From Sclerodactyla briareus (taxonomy: Eukaryota; Echinodermata; Holothuroidea; Dendrochirotida; Sclerodactylidae), in NCBI GenBank assembly GCA_026419785.1, contig JAODTK010005591.1, positions 62,001 through 126,000 on the forward strand: a DNA stretch of 64,000 nt, written 5' to 3'. This document shows, one piece after another, positions 1-13,039 of this stretch (position 1 is the first letter of the stretch; every line of letters begins with the position of its first letter). The translations under genes were made by a program, and so were the position numbers. Below the pieces are notes generated by a model. That model did no database searches. It saw only the letters and a program-made list of their open reading frames with translations, and was not told where the DNA came from.

Positions 1-92
1 GCAGTTGTTGTCGTTGTCGTCGTTGTTTGTGTCGGGGTCGTTGTTGTTGTTGTCGTTGTTGTCATTGTCGTTGTTGTCGTTGACGTTGTTAT
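1..92. repeat. Degenerate GTT/GTC trinucleotide repeat
   Basis: The window opens inside a run of gttgttgtcgttgtcgtcg-type triplets that decays after about base 90. It is cut by the window edge, so its full length is unknown. No reading frame continues beyond it. Confidence 0.85.
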
Positions 93-759
93 CAAAATAC
101 TGGCAGCATTACTAGTGTTTAACCTAAACACCGGTGTTCATTCTGAAAACCATTGTTTTAGATGTCAACGATTACGGCCCCCACCATTTAAAAACTTCAC
201 AATTGACAGGTTTTGGAGATTTAATTAGCAATACTTGGAATATCACGGTTGTTTTGAAAAGGTAAGATGGTTCCAAAGGTGTCTAGGCGGTGAATTTAGA
301 CACAATCTGTATAAATAAAAATCTAATCCCTAGTGGTAGAATAAGTTTTGAATGTTGTTTGGAACACTAATTGGACCTAAATTTCCTCTACTACTCCATT
401 CTCCGGCTTCAAGCCGGTAAGATGCAGGGAATCCCGGGAATTGATTGACGCGAAATACCACGCGGACACGCGGGCGGGCGGACAAACGCGACATGACGAT
501 CGAGAAAAACGACCTGCCCCCCGCACGCCCGCCGCCCGCCCGTCCCCGTGCGTGGAAACGGCTCCATGATTGAATACGATGAGCGATGTGTCGACGCCCC
601 GCCCGCACGCACGCGTGCATGGAAAACGCGGCTTTTAACAGTAACCGTTGGTGAAAGCAGTATGAGAAATGTATCGTGTGAGAAGCTATATGGTTGACAG
701 CAACAGGTCTTGGAAGAAGTCAGATGGACCATATTTGTAAAAAATAATAACAAGTAGAT

Positions 760-1265
760 TGGCCATTTCAGCGTAAAAACATATCTTGATATTAATACGA
801 AAATTTCATTATAATAGATATATTCTTCCAATTTTAGATTATTGCAGTATCATCTGGGGGACTGTAAGAAAGTGTACTACAGAAATATTTCGCCTGCAAA
901 AAAACAGCGGCATGAATGCTTACTTGTGAGAGGGGAAACCTCAACGATTTATTCCAAAAGTTAAATGGAAACCGATACATATGCTATCACGAAGTGAACG
1001 ACGTGTATGGTAACAAGGAATTAGGAGGCCAAGCACCGCGTATTAACTAGATGTTCTAGTACACGCGAAATACACCAATCACTCCCTCAAACGGACTCCA
1101 GTAGCATTGGTGATACTGGCGGGAAAACAAACTTACCATAAGAGGAGATTTTCGTATATTGCTGCTAGGGATTGGAATGAACTATCCAACAGAAGCAGAA
1201 ATGCAAACCTCTAGTGCCACTTCTAAGCAACTCTTAAAACATTGCTAAATGAACGAATTTAAATT
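760..1265 (+). mobile_element. LINE (non-LTR retrotransposon) C-terminal fragment
   Basis: Read on the plus strand with several frame changes, this stretch gives the conserved tail found after the reverse transcriptase of jockey/CR1-like LINEs: ILPILDYCSIIWG, then IFRLQK, a lysine/arginine-rich stretch, LKRTPVALV, and finally RRFSYIAARDWNELSNR. These are well-known landmarks (the LDYCSxxWG box, and the AARxWNxLP box near the C terminus). Stop codons and frameshifts interrupt it, so it is dead. Only the 3' end is present, as expected from 5' truncation during target-primed reverse transcription. The catalytic reverse-transcriptase core is absent. The exact ends are not defined. Confidence 0.85.
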
Positions 1266-2405
1266 GTAATAATTGATATAATGTATGGTATTTAAATGAT
1301 CTTTCATTTATGAATGGATTTTAGATATTATTCATAGTGTTCTTAACGTTTCAAAATGGGATTAAAACATGTTAAACCAAAAAGAGTACGTGTTACTTAA
1401 TGATTTGATGTATGGAATGAATGAGTACTTCTATTTTTATGAATGCGCTTAGATATGATCTATGTCTAACGTTTAAAATGGTGTACACAATTCTAGCCTC
1501 ATTATCATATATTCTATTTTTCCACATTCGTTCTGGGATAATTTCCACAGTGTTTCCGTTTAAACTATTTCAAGTTATTTAATTCTCTATAAGCTATAAG
1601 CATTTCGTTTCATACCGTTCTGTGTAGAGTTTTATCGTTACAGTAAAGTCACGAGTAGATTAGCGTTCTGGCTAACCGAGTTTTTACCCTTTTATAACGT
1701 CTAATTACATGAAATAAATAGTACAACACGAGATTCATCAGATATCATAGCTGTTTCACCCTTCTAGTGTGTGATAGAAGGGTTTTAGTGTAAATGACTA
1801 TCACTATAGTTGCAACAAGACGAGTCTGGTCGTCACGAAGATTGACCCAGAGTCCAAGGTCTTAGCCGAATGAGGTCAAAAGTCAAGGGAGGTTAAGTAG
1901 GTCACCAGATTTGAAATTCATCAGTGTTTCAGAGGTTGTTTCACCCTTTTACGGAGGACATAACTAGAGAGAGCCCGTGATAGAATGTTGCTACTTCAGT
2001 GCAATTGACTTGGTGATTCGTGCATAGACGAGTTGGATGCAGCGGAACTGACCTCGAAGTCACAATGTCAGAGGTCAAATGAGGTCTAAGTAGTTCAGAT
2101 CTATAGTTCACCTGGAACGAACACAACTTCCAAATACCCATTTTACTCCGGATGTTTTCATGCTAATATATATAAGGATTGCCCTATGGTGACGTTTGAT
2201 GACCTTGACCTGACACCAAAACACAATCGTTCATCCTCGCAATATGTGCTACTACAACGACTTGCATTCATTAGTATCCGTGCTGACATCGTGCTGAAAC
2301 ATACATAGTGTACATCCTCCCCACAGGAGCAATAAACGTGCCCTAATTGTGATCTTGATACATGCTTGCGTTCTTAAATGTGTGCTGGACAAGGGGGGTT
2401 GTCGA
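1266..2405. other. No gene recognised
   Basis: AT-rich sequence with no convincing exon, RNA gene or repeat. It has a few short diverged gaggtca-type motifs around 1870-2110 that may be remnants of an old dispersed repeat. Confidence 0.5.
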
Positions 2406-2409
2406 GCCC

Positions 2410-2435
2410 CCACAACACAAACACACACACACACA

Positions 2436-2466
<31 letters not shown>

Positions 2467-2496
2467 ACACACACACACACACCACACACACACACA

Positions 2497-2529
<33 letters not shown>

Positions 2530-2530
2530 T
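2410..2530. repeat. Interrupted (CA)n microsatellite
   Basis: About 120 bases of CA dinucleotides broken by single-base changes. ORFs on both strands through it (Thr-His on plus, Val-Cys on minus) are artefacts of the repeat. Confidence 0.97.
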
Positions 2531-3569
2531 ACAGACAGAAGGCACATACATACACGGTGCATAACTGCATGATCTCGTTTGCCTTCGGTTCGCATCATAC
2601 TATTTCATCTGAAAGGGGTACAATTTACAAATCCCTACGGCTTACCCTGTGTCTAGACGTATTAGTACACCAGCATGACTCCTAATAGCTCTCTTGTTTT
2701 GTTTCAGGTACTCGCGTATGCAGCGGGTTCGTGAAGGGGTTAATCAACCCTGGCTTCCATTCTCGGGAGCGTAATTTCTCCATTTGGGGGGGCGTCAATG
2801 GATCGCGTAGAATGACGTGCTGATAATACACTGCCCATAATTGAACTGTGTGTGGGTATCCTGACAGTTGCAACACAGTGTATTTTTATCCCGGTGGCAA
2901 CCTATTATCTTAGATTGGCTGAATTCCATTCAGCCTCATGTCCACTAAGACCACGATCGCCAACGCAGTACTTAGATACAGAACCGCAACAAAGACCTTT
3001 TTTCTATATCACTTAGGACTAAACCACGCTGCTTCCATAAGTATTGTGCTAATCAGTTGGAACTAATAACTTCGTAGGAAAGATTGACCACTACGGATCA
3101 AAGACATCAGGCACCCATGACAAGCAAGAGAATCCATTTACGACTGGGTAATATCAAATTTCAGTGATAATAATGATAATGATCTCAATTCATAGAATGA
3201 GTTATAACGTGCCCCTCGATAACAGAAACCGTTCACAAATGATTTGTATAGGATTATCGTTGTGTGTGTCAGTCCTGCGCACTGTACGAGATAATCACTA
3301 AAGTGTTCCCCTAAATAAGGGTAGGCTACCAATGATGAATGCACATCGAATAGGTACCAGAATCTTAGTCGCACATCCGGTCATGTTATTTTTTTTTCCA
3401 AATCGTTAACAGGATAATTGCTACTTGAACAAGTAATGGCCTAAACGGCTGATTCCTAATGGAAAATTTGCCAGAAGAGAGACAGAAATTTTGGACCAGC
3501 ACATATATTAAACCTGGTCATATACCTGAGTATCTCGAGACCGACGGACCATAGGCATATAGGACTCAT

Positions 3570-4565
3570 GCGTCAGGGTCCATTCGAAGTTTGAATGACG
3601 GTTGAAGAAAAAAATGTGACCATTCGAACAATGAAAGACCGACTTTTTGAATTATTTTGAAAGAGGACCGTGGTGTCAGCTGCAAAAGGAAAAATTTTGG
3701 CTGTTTGGGAAGAGCAATGTATCTCGTTTTTATATAGAGAATAATCTATGATAAAGGACCAGAATTGATCCCTGTGGGACTCCAATATTACATATGGATC
3801 ATTTGACACATTTTTGTCAAATTGAACATAATGATGACGATCTTCTAAGTAACTCTTAAACCAATCGGCTGCTGTGCCTAATCCCATAAGCATGCAGTTT
3901 GCGAATCAAAATACTATGATCGATCGTAATCGAAGCCTTTGACAAATCTAACAAAAAGTGTGCACTGTAAGTTTTTGGATCCAACCTTGAAAGAATGTTA
4001 TCAACAAGATCTAGGGCCGCCATATAAGTCGAATGTTGTCTTAAAACCATATTGAACTAGTAAACAAAATGTTATGCCTTCAAAAACATTTTATAAAATC
4101 TATTATACACTATCGCGCATACAGTGTTTGAGATAGAAGGCAACAGAAATTGGTCTATAATGGAACATAACTTGATCTCCATCCACTTTAAAATTTGGAA
4201 TAATTTTTGCCACTTTTAATTGATGAGGAAAATACCATTTTTCGAACGCAGTTTGATTACATGATTTAAAGGTACAGCAATAGCGATTATAATTGATTTA
4301 AGAACATCGTTGTTCGTATGTGGTCGTTGCCCGGCGCTTGCTTGATTCAATTTGAGAACAGTACTCACGACCTCATCAGCGATCATTGAAAACACAAATT
4401 GACTCTGAACATTTTGTTGACATAATACAAAGGAGATCGGTTACTCGCCGGATCTCACCCCGCTAATCCTGAGCAACAGATGAAAAGTCACTCATTAAAA
4501 TTGTCAGCAATGAGCTTTGGATCTGTTATTTCGGCTTGGTTTCATCTGTAACCACCCTCCTACGC
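3570..4565 (-). mobile_element. Decayed LINE reverse transcriptase (jockey/CR1-like)
   Basis: On the minus strand, from 4565 down to 3570, the reverse-transcriptase domain of a non-LTR retrotransposon can be followed through frameshifts. Landmarks in order are TDPKLIADNFNE, then DEVVSTVLKLNQASAGQ, KVAKIIPNF with YRPISV (RT motif 1-2 region), HSTYMAALDLVDNIL, FLLDLSKASITIDH (motif A, F-D-L-S-K-A), LHAYGI, WFKSYLEDRHHYVQF, and FAADTTVLF, which occupies the place of the catalytic F/YADD box but has lost an aspartate order (AAD instead of ADD). The loss of motif C and the broken frame show the copy is inactive. The element resembles the C-terminal fragment at 760-1265 in type, but the two lie on opposite strands. 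Confidence 0.9.
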
Positions 4566-4830
4566 TTGGCTTTCATTAGTCTATTTCGTTCTCTATGTTT
4601 CATAAGATATGGAGAATTTCTTTATGCCAATGCAATGGTAACCACGATGAGCCCCTGATTGCTTCACACTGGACACATATTAATGCAAGTGTTCACTTAT
4701 TCGATCGGCAAACCGTACTTATTCGATCAATTGAAATCTGCCATTTTCAACTTTTGAAGGCTATGATAGGAACAGATTATTGTTTTTGTGAATATTCCGG
4801 TACTGTGTTTGGTTTATCGTTTGCATGTAA

Positions 4831-5385
4831 TCACCATTTATCAATATGATAAGTAACAGATCTTACCGTTGAAGATACGGCTTTTTGCAAGAGAATTATT
4901 AAGATTCCAGGCGAAAGTTTTCTCTCTGGGCCTTGAACGGGTAACCCGAAAGTTTCCAAAAATTTCATTAGGTCCAATAGATGTGGCCCCACAAGGAAGT
5001 CCAATTTAGCCCCCATGAACACCAACAGATGTTTGATGTCAAGATTAAATTTACTTACATAATGTTGTGTGCCTTCAGAGATATTGAGTTGACAAGCCTG
5101 CCCTCGGGGTTCATCCAATCAGGACCCCTGATGGAAACGCCCAATCCAATGGCGCCTTTCTACCTCATTATTTCGATCCTCACACAAGTTTGACGAATGC
5201 TTGCATTCTCCAAATTTCATGCTGTCAAGCTCTTCGAAGGTTGTCCCCTCTTGATCGTTGAGTACCTTGACCCTTGGCATACATGTGCACCGTTCTGAGG
5301 TATGCCGATCCCTAGACCTTTTTGTGGAAATCACATCACTCGACTCGACTGTTTCATCCTCAGAATATGTTCGACCCACATCTTA
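4831..5385 (-). CDS. Unrecognised ORF of about 180 codons broken by one TGA
   Basis: On the minus strand the frame after the TAA near 5384 stays open to about 4831 except for a single TGA at 5119-5121. The upstream half is charged and cysteine-containing (SERCTCMPRVKVLNDQEG). The downstream half is hydrophobic and orderly (FNLDIKHLLVFMGAKLDFLV, then LLDLMKFLETFGLPV). I do not recognise the family. A good splice donor (GTAAGT, complement of 5053-5058) lies inside the second half, so the true exon could end there. An open frame this long is unusual for this AT-rich window, so it may be an exon, an old transposon gene, or chance. Confidence 0.3.
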
Positions 5386-8300
5386 AGGCTAGGATTCTAT
5401 CGATTCGTATGCGTATGTGAAAAATCGCCAATTGTTTTGTAACTGAGGCGGGGACTAGTGTTTAGATGTGTTCTATTTAGTCTGCAAAGGTAGATATTGG
5501 TTCCACAGAAGCCAAAAATTCATAAATGAAGGCAAACCAACGCTGAATAGCGAATAAGCACATGTTCAATGCGTTGGGATACGTATAACCGCGAATGAAT
5601 TCTGTGGAATATCCTCCTCGAAAATGCAAGCAACGACCAAATGCATGGGCTGCTGCCTTTTCATGGTCTTCTCGCATACACTTATAGCTTTTTCTCTTCT
5701 GAAACAAACATTCTTTCTCGTAAATATGTGATTTTCACATCGGCCCGGATACGCATACGCATCTATGGAATCCGGCCTATTTGAACTCACACTCATGCTG
5801 GTGTTCGTTGGGAGCCATGCTGGCAAGGGATGGCACACACAAAGACGAACACACACGCACACACACACATACTGACATACGTGCCTGAATATTTTTCCTT
5901 GCAATTGTGGCCGACCGACCTACAGCCTGACCGGCAACGTGGTTGGAGCTTCCGGTGTCATACCGAATGAATGTTTTCTTCAAACCTGTTCAGAGATTCA
6001 CATTCAGAACAGGTCCTCACATGGCCTGTCGTTCTCAGGTCCGTTGGTGGTTTGGGAAAACATTCAGCGGAGCTGCTAACGCGAACCTTCAACTAGGTGT
6101 TTCCTGATTTTCTACTCGTATTACCTTGTTGTATCGTTTTGCGGATCCGATCATTGGCTTATAGGTGTCGGCAAGGGGTGTCATGTTACTCTGGTAAAAA
6201 AAATCCTGTCCTAGTCCACCCCGGTAATCTAAACCCAAGGTTATACACGGAGGCGTGGCACTACTTCTCTGAACACCCGATATCCATAGTCACCATACAA
6301 AGACTGATAAAACTGATCTGTAGCAACACTTGTTAAACCAACATTCCGTTGTGTAGTTCACATAGAATCCCTGTGTGAAGAACTCTAACTTATATCATAA
6401 CAGTTGATAGAGGCTAGGGTCAGCTCTCATTCTCTGAGTACGGGCTGGACAAGGGGCATGTATTACTTTGTCTTAAGCTTCCTGTGGCCTGCTTCTTAGA
6501 GTTTGGGAACGACTCTGTGAGGACGTACAACGGCATGTGTTACCGGTACACGCGGAGATTTTTTACATTATTTGAATATTTTAGTAGTAATCGTTTCAAA
6601 TAATATTCTAATGAGCAGCACAACCCACAGTGACATCAATAAAATAAAAAACAGGGTACTGTATTGAATTGAATATCTCGTCATTTATTACACGCTACCT
6701 ACTCCACGCTAGTGTTCAACTGTCGATTCCCTGGAAAATAACAATGAGTTCAGTAACGGAATTCTATAATCTGCAAGACTGTGCTGAAGAATCAGAATTT
6801 AAATTTTAATGAATATTACAAGCTAATATATTAGTAATACCAGACCTCAGGAATTGTACATATATCACCCCTCAATATCTAAGAGTCCCACGGTACACTA
6901 TCTGTTACATCCATGATCCCTATTCATCTCCATAGCTGGCGACTGTTGATCCATGGCCCTTAATATGTCAGTCTGCCCGATACAGCTGCCATTTTACCGA
7001 AGGTTTTTCTTCACGAACAAATTACCATCAAGTGCATCGGGCGGCCCGCTTGTTTTGTTCACATTCCATGCAGCCGTCTTTCCAGCTAAAACGTTATATC
7101 TATTTGTTCCTCAATATATATCCCTATATAACTGCCATGCTGCAGCGTTGGCGGTAACTCACTGACACCCTTTTCAGCAACACAGAGGAAAACAGTCCAG
7201 ACTCCGCTGAAGGTGATACTCCGCCTTCCTATATCGCACAGGCAAAGTATCGATGCCTATAATGTAACGCTGTATCAAGACTACCCAGCCAGCAGCACAT
7301 AAGTGCTGTGTTATTTGGATGAGGAGACAGTCAGGCTACAAACAGCGATACCGAGTCGTCTGGAATAAGAACAAGGCCTTCCATCACCACACCACAGCCT
7401 AAACCGCCTTATCGCAATGATGATGAACATCTGATTTGGCTATTTTGCCAAATCAACCTGATATCACATTTTCCTATTTACCGTTGAACTAAGCGTATTT
7501 ATGCGTCGTCTTTTTTTCGGTACGACGTAAATTATGTATTTGCTAAAAAACTAAAACACTTTCGTATTTTTGAGAAGTGTTGTGATTGTATACTAGTATA
7601 GACGACTCTATTACCACCAGGTTCCCTTCCTCCATAAAAAACAAAACAAAAAAAAAAACAAAAAAAAAAAACAAGCGCCATCGCAACGTCATGTAGCGCG
7701 GCAATACCGTATGCTATAAATAGGATTTACTGAATTATTATTTCCCAACATTCAGACCAGCTTTTTGAAAAGTGATACTTCCATTGAATGTCTTTGAATG
7801 CTCTGGAGCTTCGGTCACTGGTAGGTAAACTATGTGCCTAGGTTTTGAGTCAAACCATGTCACATCATTTGAGCTCATGACGGTCATGATGAACTTGTAA
7901 AACCTGGGCCCTTTTTCCGCATTTTCTGATTAGACTATTTTTCAATACTCTTTTTATGTCGAACCGCCTGGTTGGCATAATATTCGCTATGTACCAATCA
8001 TAAACCCTAACAGCAATTTACCCGAATCGCCACAATACACCCGCTATCTGTGGGCCTGCAGCATGAACAATAGAAACAAACTGGTAGAGTTTAACTGTGC
8101 CTGTCTCACTGACTTGTCAGCATCCAATAAATTGAGGAAAGTCGATGACAAGATCTCTCTACTGGTCTAACTCGGGGGCTACCAGTGCAGATGCCTACAT
8201 AATGAAGGAGGTTATGAAACAGAATCCCACCTCTTTCTACAGAGTCTTCTGTGAGAAATATAACAAAACTAGAAACTGAGCGAGATATTTGACCGAGATT

Positions 8301-10775
8301 AATGTCTTCTGGCATGGTCTAGACTGTTGTTGTAAATTTGGGGTAACATATTGGGATTTAAATACCTAATCGCATGGTATGGTTGGAAGTTCATGAGAAT
8401 GTGAGGACAAACGGATGAACGGATGAACAACGATTACACTATAACAAACAAGAATGTAACTTAGCCTCGGCAATGACATGCTTCATCCGCCCACCAATTT
8501 ACCTGATCGCATATACGGTTTAGAAGTTATGAGTGATGTGACGAACCTGTCGACGAAAACCGAACGAATCTGACGAATGGACGGCAAGACATGATTACTT
8601 GTAAAACGATATTAGTAACAGCCCTGAGGCTTAGAACTGTGGTGTGATGATACTCTGTACACATAGTCAGGATAGTCTTGAGACCATTCATTCTTGGGTT
8701 ATTTTGCTAGGACAGCTCACGAGCACTCGACTCATCATCACACGAAGGAACATACGTCCAATACAATTAATTTAGGGAATAATGCTATATGATGCCAATG
8801 TATTCGCGATTGTAGCGTACCCTTTTTACCTGCTAATTACAAACAGATATTCCATAGTAGGACCAGAGGTAAGGTATTGAGTGCAAACTTTTAACATCAT
8901 TGGTTCATTCCAGATCTGCGTAAAATCGACTGAAATCGACACAGCATGTGCTTAGCCCTCCCATCAGGATGCCGGTATCGGTTGTTACATTGGTATCGAT
9001 GTAATACTAAGCTAATCTGCCACGAGAAGCGACCGCTTCGTTCCTAGAGAGGTATACCGCACGGAATAGGCCTAATGAAAGATATTTCCGGTTGTCCCGA
9101 TCATTGAATAGGTAATCATACATATGATTCCCCTCGAGGATAATATGGATTCCCTCCCAACTTATGTGTTCTCCAATATTGATGTCAAGGCTACGATGGC
9201 TTATTTATGAATTCCTACTATAAGTTGATTTAGTAAGTATTATGGTATCGGGACATATACCTTGCCCAGCTCGTCATTCTAAAATTTCGCAAGTGGTGAG
9301 TAGCGGGGGCTTCACCGGAAACGAGCACAGTGTGGGCTCGTAGTTCATCTGGTCATGGAAGTATTTGATAACCTTGGAACACAAGAATAACATCATTTTT
9401 ATTAGAGAAATCCGTCATTTTTCACTGCTTTCTCTATCAGTATCGATAACGTCTGAATTGAACCTCTGAAGTGCTCTAATAATTGTTGTAACCTTGGCGA
9501 CTGCCCTGCGAGTAGAATACACAAATGACACCGATATGACTTCAATGTTTCATCCTTATCTATAAAGTTTTGTGGCATTCGCGGCCGCCTCTTGTATGAG
9601 GCAATGGTAATTACATCTTGTACTTTTGTTAATGACATGATTTTTGGCCGATAACCACAGATTTATTGTTGGCAGCTGAAATTGAGTTGGCGTGTACAAC
9701 AACGGATTACCATATTGTTCTTTTATTCCTATTGCATCGTTCTCGCGTACAATAGACCCCAAGGCTCTACCTGTCCTTAGAGTGGTACCGGCGCTATCGA
9801 AGCCAAATCTTTTAATTCGCTACTGTTTTCCGGTGACATGGAAAATAACCTATTTTTCATGCATCGTCCATTGATCGCATTTTATTCTTTGAAAGAATCA
9901 GATGGTGCCACAGGTGTTGTGGTACTGACATAGCCAATGCTATCTCAATGCCGTAGATAGACTTTCAATCCACCACAGTTTGACTACACTTGCTCGGGTC
10001 TGGTTGGCACACCAATTACGATACTTTCTTTGCAGCTGCTGGCAAGGGTGAATCCTAAGAACTCTTTAAACATTTAAACGACGTCAACCACCTTAAGCCC
10101 AACTGGACGAGCGGGGTGATTTGCGGAAGTAATGGTCTCAATTCAAGAGAATTATACCTTAATAGCCTAGCCGATCTGCGCGCCACGTGCGCTCCTTGTG
10201 TTATGTTTATATCACCGTGTTCAGTCGGTTTAAACCGAACATGTGACGTCAGCTATGTCATTCGTAACCAAGCCAATAGAGTGTTGTTACTTTCCACACG
10301 ATCTTGTGAGTTGTTACTTTTCACGTGCTATCGTGACGTGTTTTACACAAACACTTCAACTTGTCCATATCATCAATCCAACTGGACACGGGTAATATAT
10401 CGTTTGTTCCATTCTATCTAATCGCAGTGATCGAAGGGATAGGCAAGTGTTCAGTAAATATGAGTAAAGTGAGTTTAGCAGGTTGATTCAATTGACAAGC
10501 TATACGCTTAATATAGGAAATGGTTGGAAAATTCGACTTTCCAACTTTCAACGATGTTGAATACTTTTACCTTTCATTATTTGGTAAACCCTTCTTCACA
10601 ATGTCTCGTGAAGCATTCATCGTACTATGTAGCAACGTGTCAACTTTTCGTATGAGAGTTCTTCAAGACTGGCCCCTTAATCTATATAAATGAACAACTG
10701 ATTAAAATTCGTTATATGACCACGGTTCTCCCCCGTTCGAAGAGGATAAGGATGAGAAATCCGAATCGACGTTCT
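5386..10775. other. Intron or intergenic, nothing identified
   Basis: I see no convincing exon in this stretch. It contains a short CA-rich microsatellite at about 5831-5872 and A-rich tracts at about 7637-7672. The remainder is unassigned AT-rich sequence. If the CCP exon just below belongs to a gene entering from higher coordinates, this stretch lies downstream of it on the minus strand and could be its next introns. Confidence 0.5.
10225..10251. promoter_or_regulatory. 14-bp palindrome next to a TGACGTCA element
   Basis: A perfect palindrome tcggtttaaaccga (10225-10238) is followed six bases later by a consensus CRE octamer TGACGTCA (10244-10251). The octamer is the known CREB/ATF site, but an 8-mer is expected by chance now and then in 64 kb. 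No gene start is visible beside it. Confidence 0.25.
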
Positions 10776-10779
10776 CTAC

Positions 10780-10951
10780 GCAGAAGTTTGATAGCCGCTC
10801 CATATTCCGCACCCGTTACAGACCCGCTGTGACGACCCCTGCATGACATACCCGGCGTGACAGAAGTACGTCACATCCGCACCAACTGTGAAATCATCAC
10901 CAAACCTCACCCCGTTGTCCGGGTCGCCAGGATTCGGGCAGGTATTTTCAC
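10780..10951 (-). CDS. Sushi/CCP domain exon, frame broken at its end
   Basis: The minus strand shows a strong acceptor (a long pyrimidine tract, then ttccag) followed by a complement-control-protein module: CPNPGDPDNG, VRFGDDFTVG, VTYFCHAGYVMQGSS, RVC and IWSG. This is the CSMD/SVEP1-like consensus, with first Cys, the GDDF-VG strand, second Cys, GY, third Cys and W-S-G. The module starts in phase 1, the usual phase for such exons. The fourth cysteine (TGC at about 10780-10782) is one frame off, so in the running frame the exon reads through to TAG. An extra Cys precedes IWSG. Sushi domains are about 60-residue extracellular binding modules. The preceding exon at 17013-17213 ends in phase 1 and would join to this one as Gly-Glu-Asn-Thr-Cys. 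The exact donor is uncertain (GTAGAG directly after the exon is the best candidate). Confidence 0.75.
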
Positions 10952-11261
10952 CTGGAAGTAAAGAAAAAAAGAAATGTGACTCAGGTTCAAAGTGGGGTTT
11001 ATTCTACTGTTTGTTGCTATATCAGTATATTATTGTTAAGTTCTTGAGAGGGAAAGTGGAGACATGAATACCATGTTAGAGAGTGGAAGCCTGTTAGAGG
11101 GTGACCTTCTCCCCTGAGACCCTGTCAGACGTCTCCCCATGACGGCGATCACGAAGCGAACCGAGTGCGATCCTGTTGAATCACTGGGCTCTTCCAGTAC
11201 CCCATTTTGGGCCTATTCGTCAGATTCTCCTCCCACAGAATGAATCGGATGATCATGGAAG

Positions 11262-11620
11262 TTGGTCAGTATTATTGACCGATAATTAGAATGTGCCGTC
11301 GTTTAGGTCATCTAGGGATGAATTTCAGCCATTTTGTCGGAACAGTCAAACGGCTTACACTTCTACATAATGAAAAGGATAGGTTGTTGTCTAATACTCT
11401 ATCTGACCAATGGTGCATGTGGCGTGTTCAGAAAGTAGACGTCAGTAGAGTTCATTTGGGAGTCAATTTTTGCTATTCCGTACGATCGGTCAAACAACCT
11501 ATATTCCTACAAAAACCATTGGATGGTCAGTATTATTGATCAGGAGTCCGAGTTTGAATGTTATCTGGGGGTCATATTCAGTCATTTTGTGGAAATACGG
11601 GAACGTTTTCTGCTACAGTA
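11262..11620. repeat. Degenerate tandem repeat, ~260-bp period with sub-units
   Basis: The block ggtcagtattattga recurs at 11262 and 11524. Within it, a sub-motif of the form (g/t)tcatctgggggtca...tcag(c)cattttgt appears near 11308, 11451 and 11561. The copies are diverged, so this is an old array. Confidence 0.6.
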
Positions 11621-11889
11621 GATTGACGCGGCTAAACTCGAATACTCGTAGAACATCTTTTGTCTTCAAAGTCACGTATTTTAAACTTCTATTGGCTTTC
11701 AAGAACGATACTCCAATCTATTTACAACCGTCATTGGCGACGACATTGAGGCATAGTACAGGTAGTCATGCTTTGACTTGATGGACATCATTTAGAATAA
11801 TCGGACATCACCTTCACATTAGATCCGAATACTACGAATGGGTAGGTGAGCTACTGTGCCATTGACACTGTTGTTACATATAATGGCCG

Positions 11890-12800
11890 ATACTCATCTA
11901 CAAAAGCATATGCGATGGAGCCGTGTCAAACGTGTGACGGTTGAAGTACGACGAAATATGAGTGTGAAAAATAGAACTATGTCGTTCATGTTATTTTCGG
12001 TCATCTGAGCCTGGGCATTGAAGCCCAGATAATATTTGGACGTTATGCGCCAACCTATGGTGACCCTCCGCTTAGATAGAAATGCGATGGGCTCCATCCT
12101 AGCGTGGGATGGGTGTCATGCAGTCTCAAACATGTCATTGCTCGGCGTAGATTGTTCGCGCGGGAAAGGTCGAAGTTAACAATGCAAACGAAAATATGGC
12201 GGCGGAGAAACAGGAGCTTCTGAGGAAGAAAGGGGAGGGCGCTGTTTAGTTTTATGTTTTATAGTGACCTGAGCTGCATCAAACACCCCAAAATATTGTT
12301 GTAAATACTAATGGAAACACCTTATTGTGGAATCGGGTGGTTCAATTTTGTGTCCAATCTGGTAGGCACGCGCCAACCTGTGGTGGGCTCCGCATCGAGC
12401 TCCGCATGATCGATCGATCATGTTGTGGTTGCCATGCAACACGGATAATGAATGTGCGAACAACTTAGTTCTGCGGCTGATGGGGAGATATGGTGTTCAG
12501 TAGTGTGCCCAGAAAGCGCAACGCATGCATATTTCCACGGGTGATGCGACGGAGTCGAACCTCACATGTGATTGTTGGTCCATCCACTTGTAAAATGTGA
12601 TTTTAAAAGTAATTCGCAATACGCAGGCCGTAAGGATAGTGTTTCGGGTTTGTGAAGTTGTGGTGCCGAGAGAATGATATTATCACGGTATTTGGGTGCA
12701 TTCAAACCACAATTTCCAGTCCGCTACGCGCCAAATTTGTGGCGCTCATCTTGAACTTCATGAAACACACTGACCAACGCATTCCCGATTGAAAGACATA
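11890..12800. repeat. Diverged tandem array, ~320-355 bp units, with gcgccaa...tggtg core
   Basis: A core acgcgccaacctgtggtg-like motif recurs at about 12045, 12367 and 12721. Similar flanks also recur, such as gcgatggagccgtgtcaa near 11910 and gcgacggagtcgaacctc near 12546. The core is close to an inverted repeat (gcgcca...tggtggcgc). Single copies of the same core also occur near 14875 and 63121, so the unit belongs to a dispersed family. Confidence 0.55.
12405..12422. repeat. 18-bp perfect palindrome
   Basis: catgatcgatcgatcatg reads the same on both strands. It lies within the second unit of the surrounding array. Confidence 0.9.
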
Positions 12801-13039
12801 GAAAATCCAAAACAGCTATGGTATACGTGCGTCATGCATGTTCTCATTGTCGTTAAACACCGTAGCTATGGCCAATGATTCATAACCCCGAAAGAGGAAG
12901 CAGCGATATCTAATGAGGACTTCAAATCGCATACTTCGTCACACCTTATTCACAAGAATGCAGTTGATGGAAAAGGCGTATAGGCTTCACGAATGCGACT
13001 ATTTGACTTAGTTTTCAGCTTTCGAAATATTCCGAAAAT

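Noticed and set aside
2252..2685. Several ORFs on both strands rich in Val-Cys or Thr-His
   Set aside because: They are translations of the CA microsatellite at 2410-2530 with no independent coding signal.
2700..2830. Plus-strand acceptor (ttttgtttcag) followed by about 110 open bases
   Set aside because: No usable donor in frame and no homology recognised.
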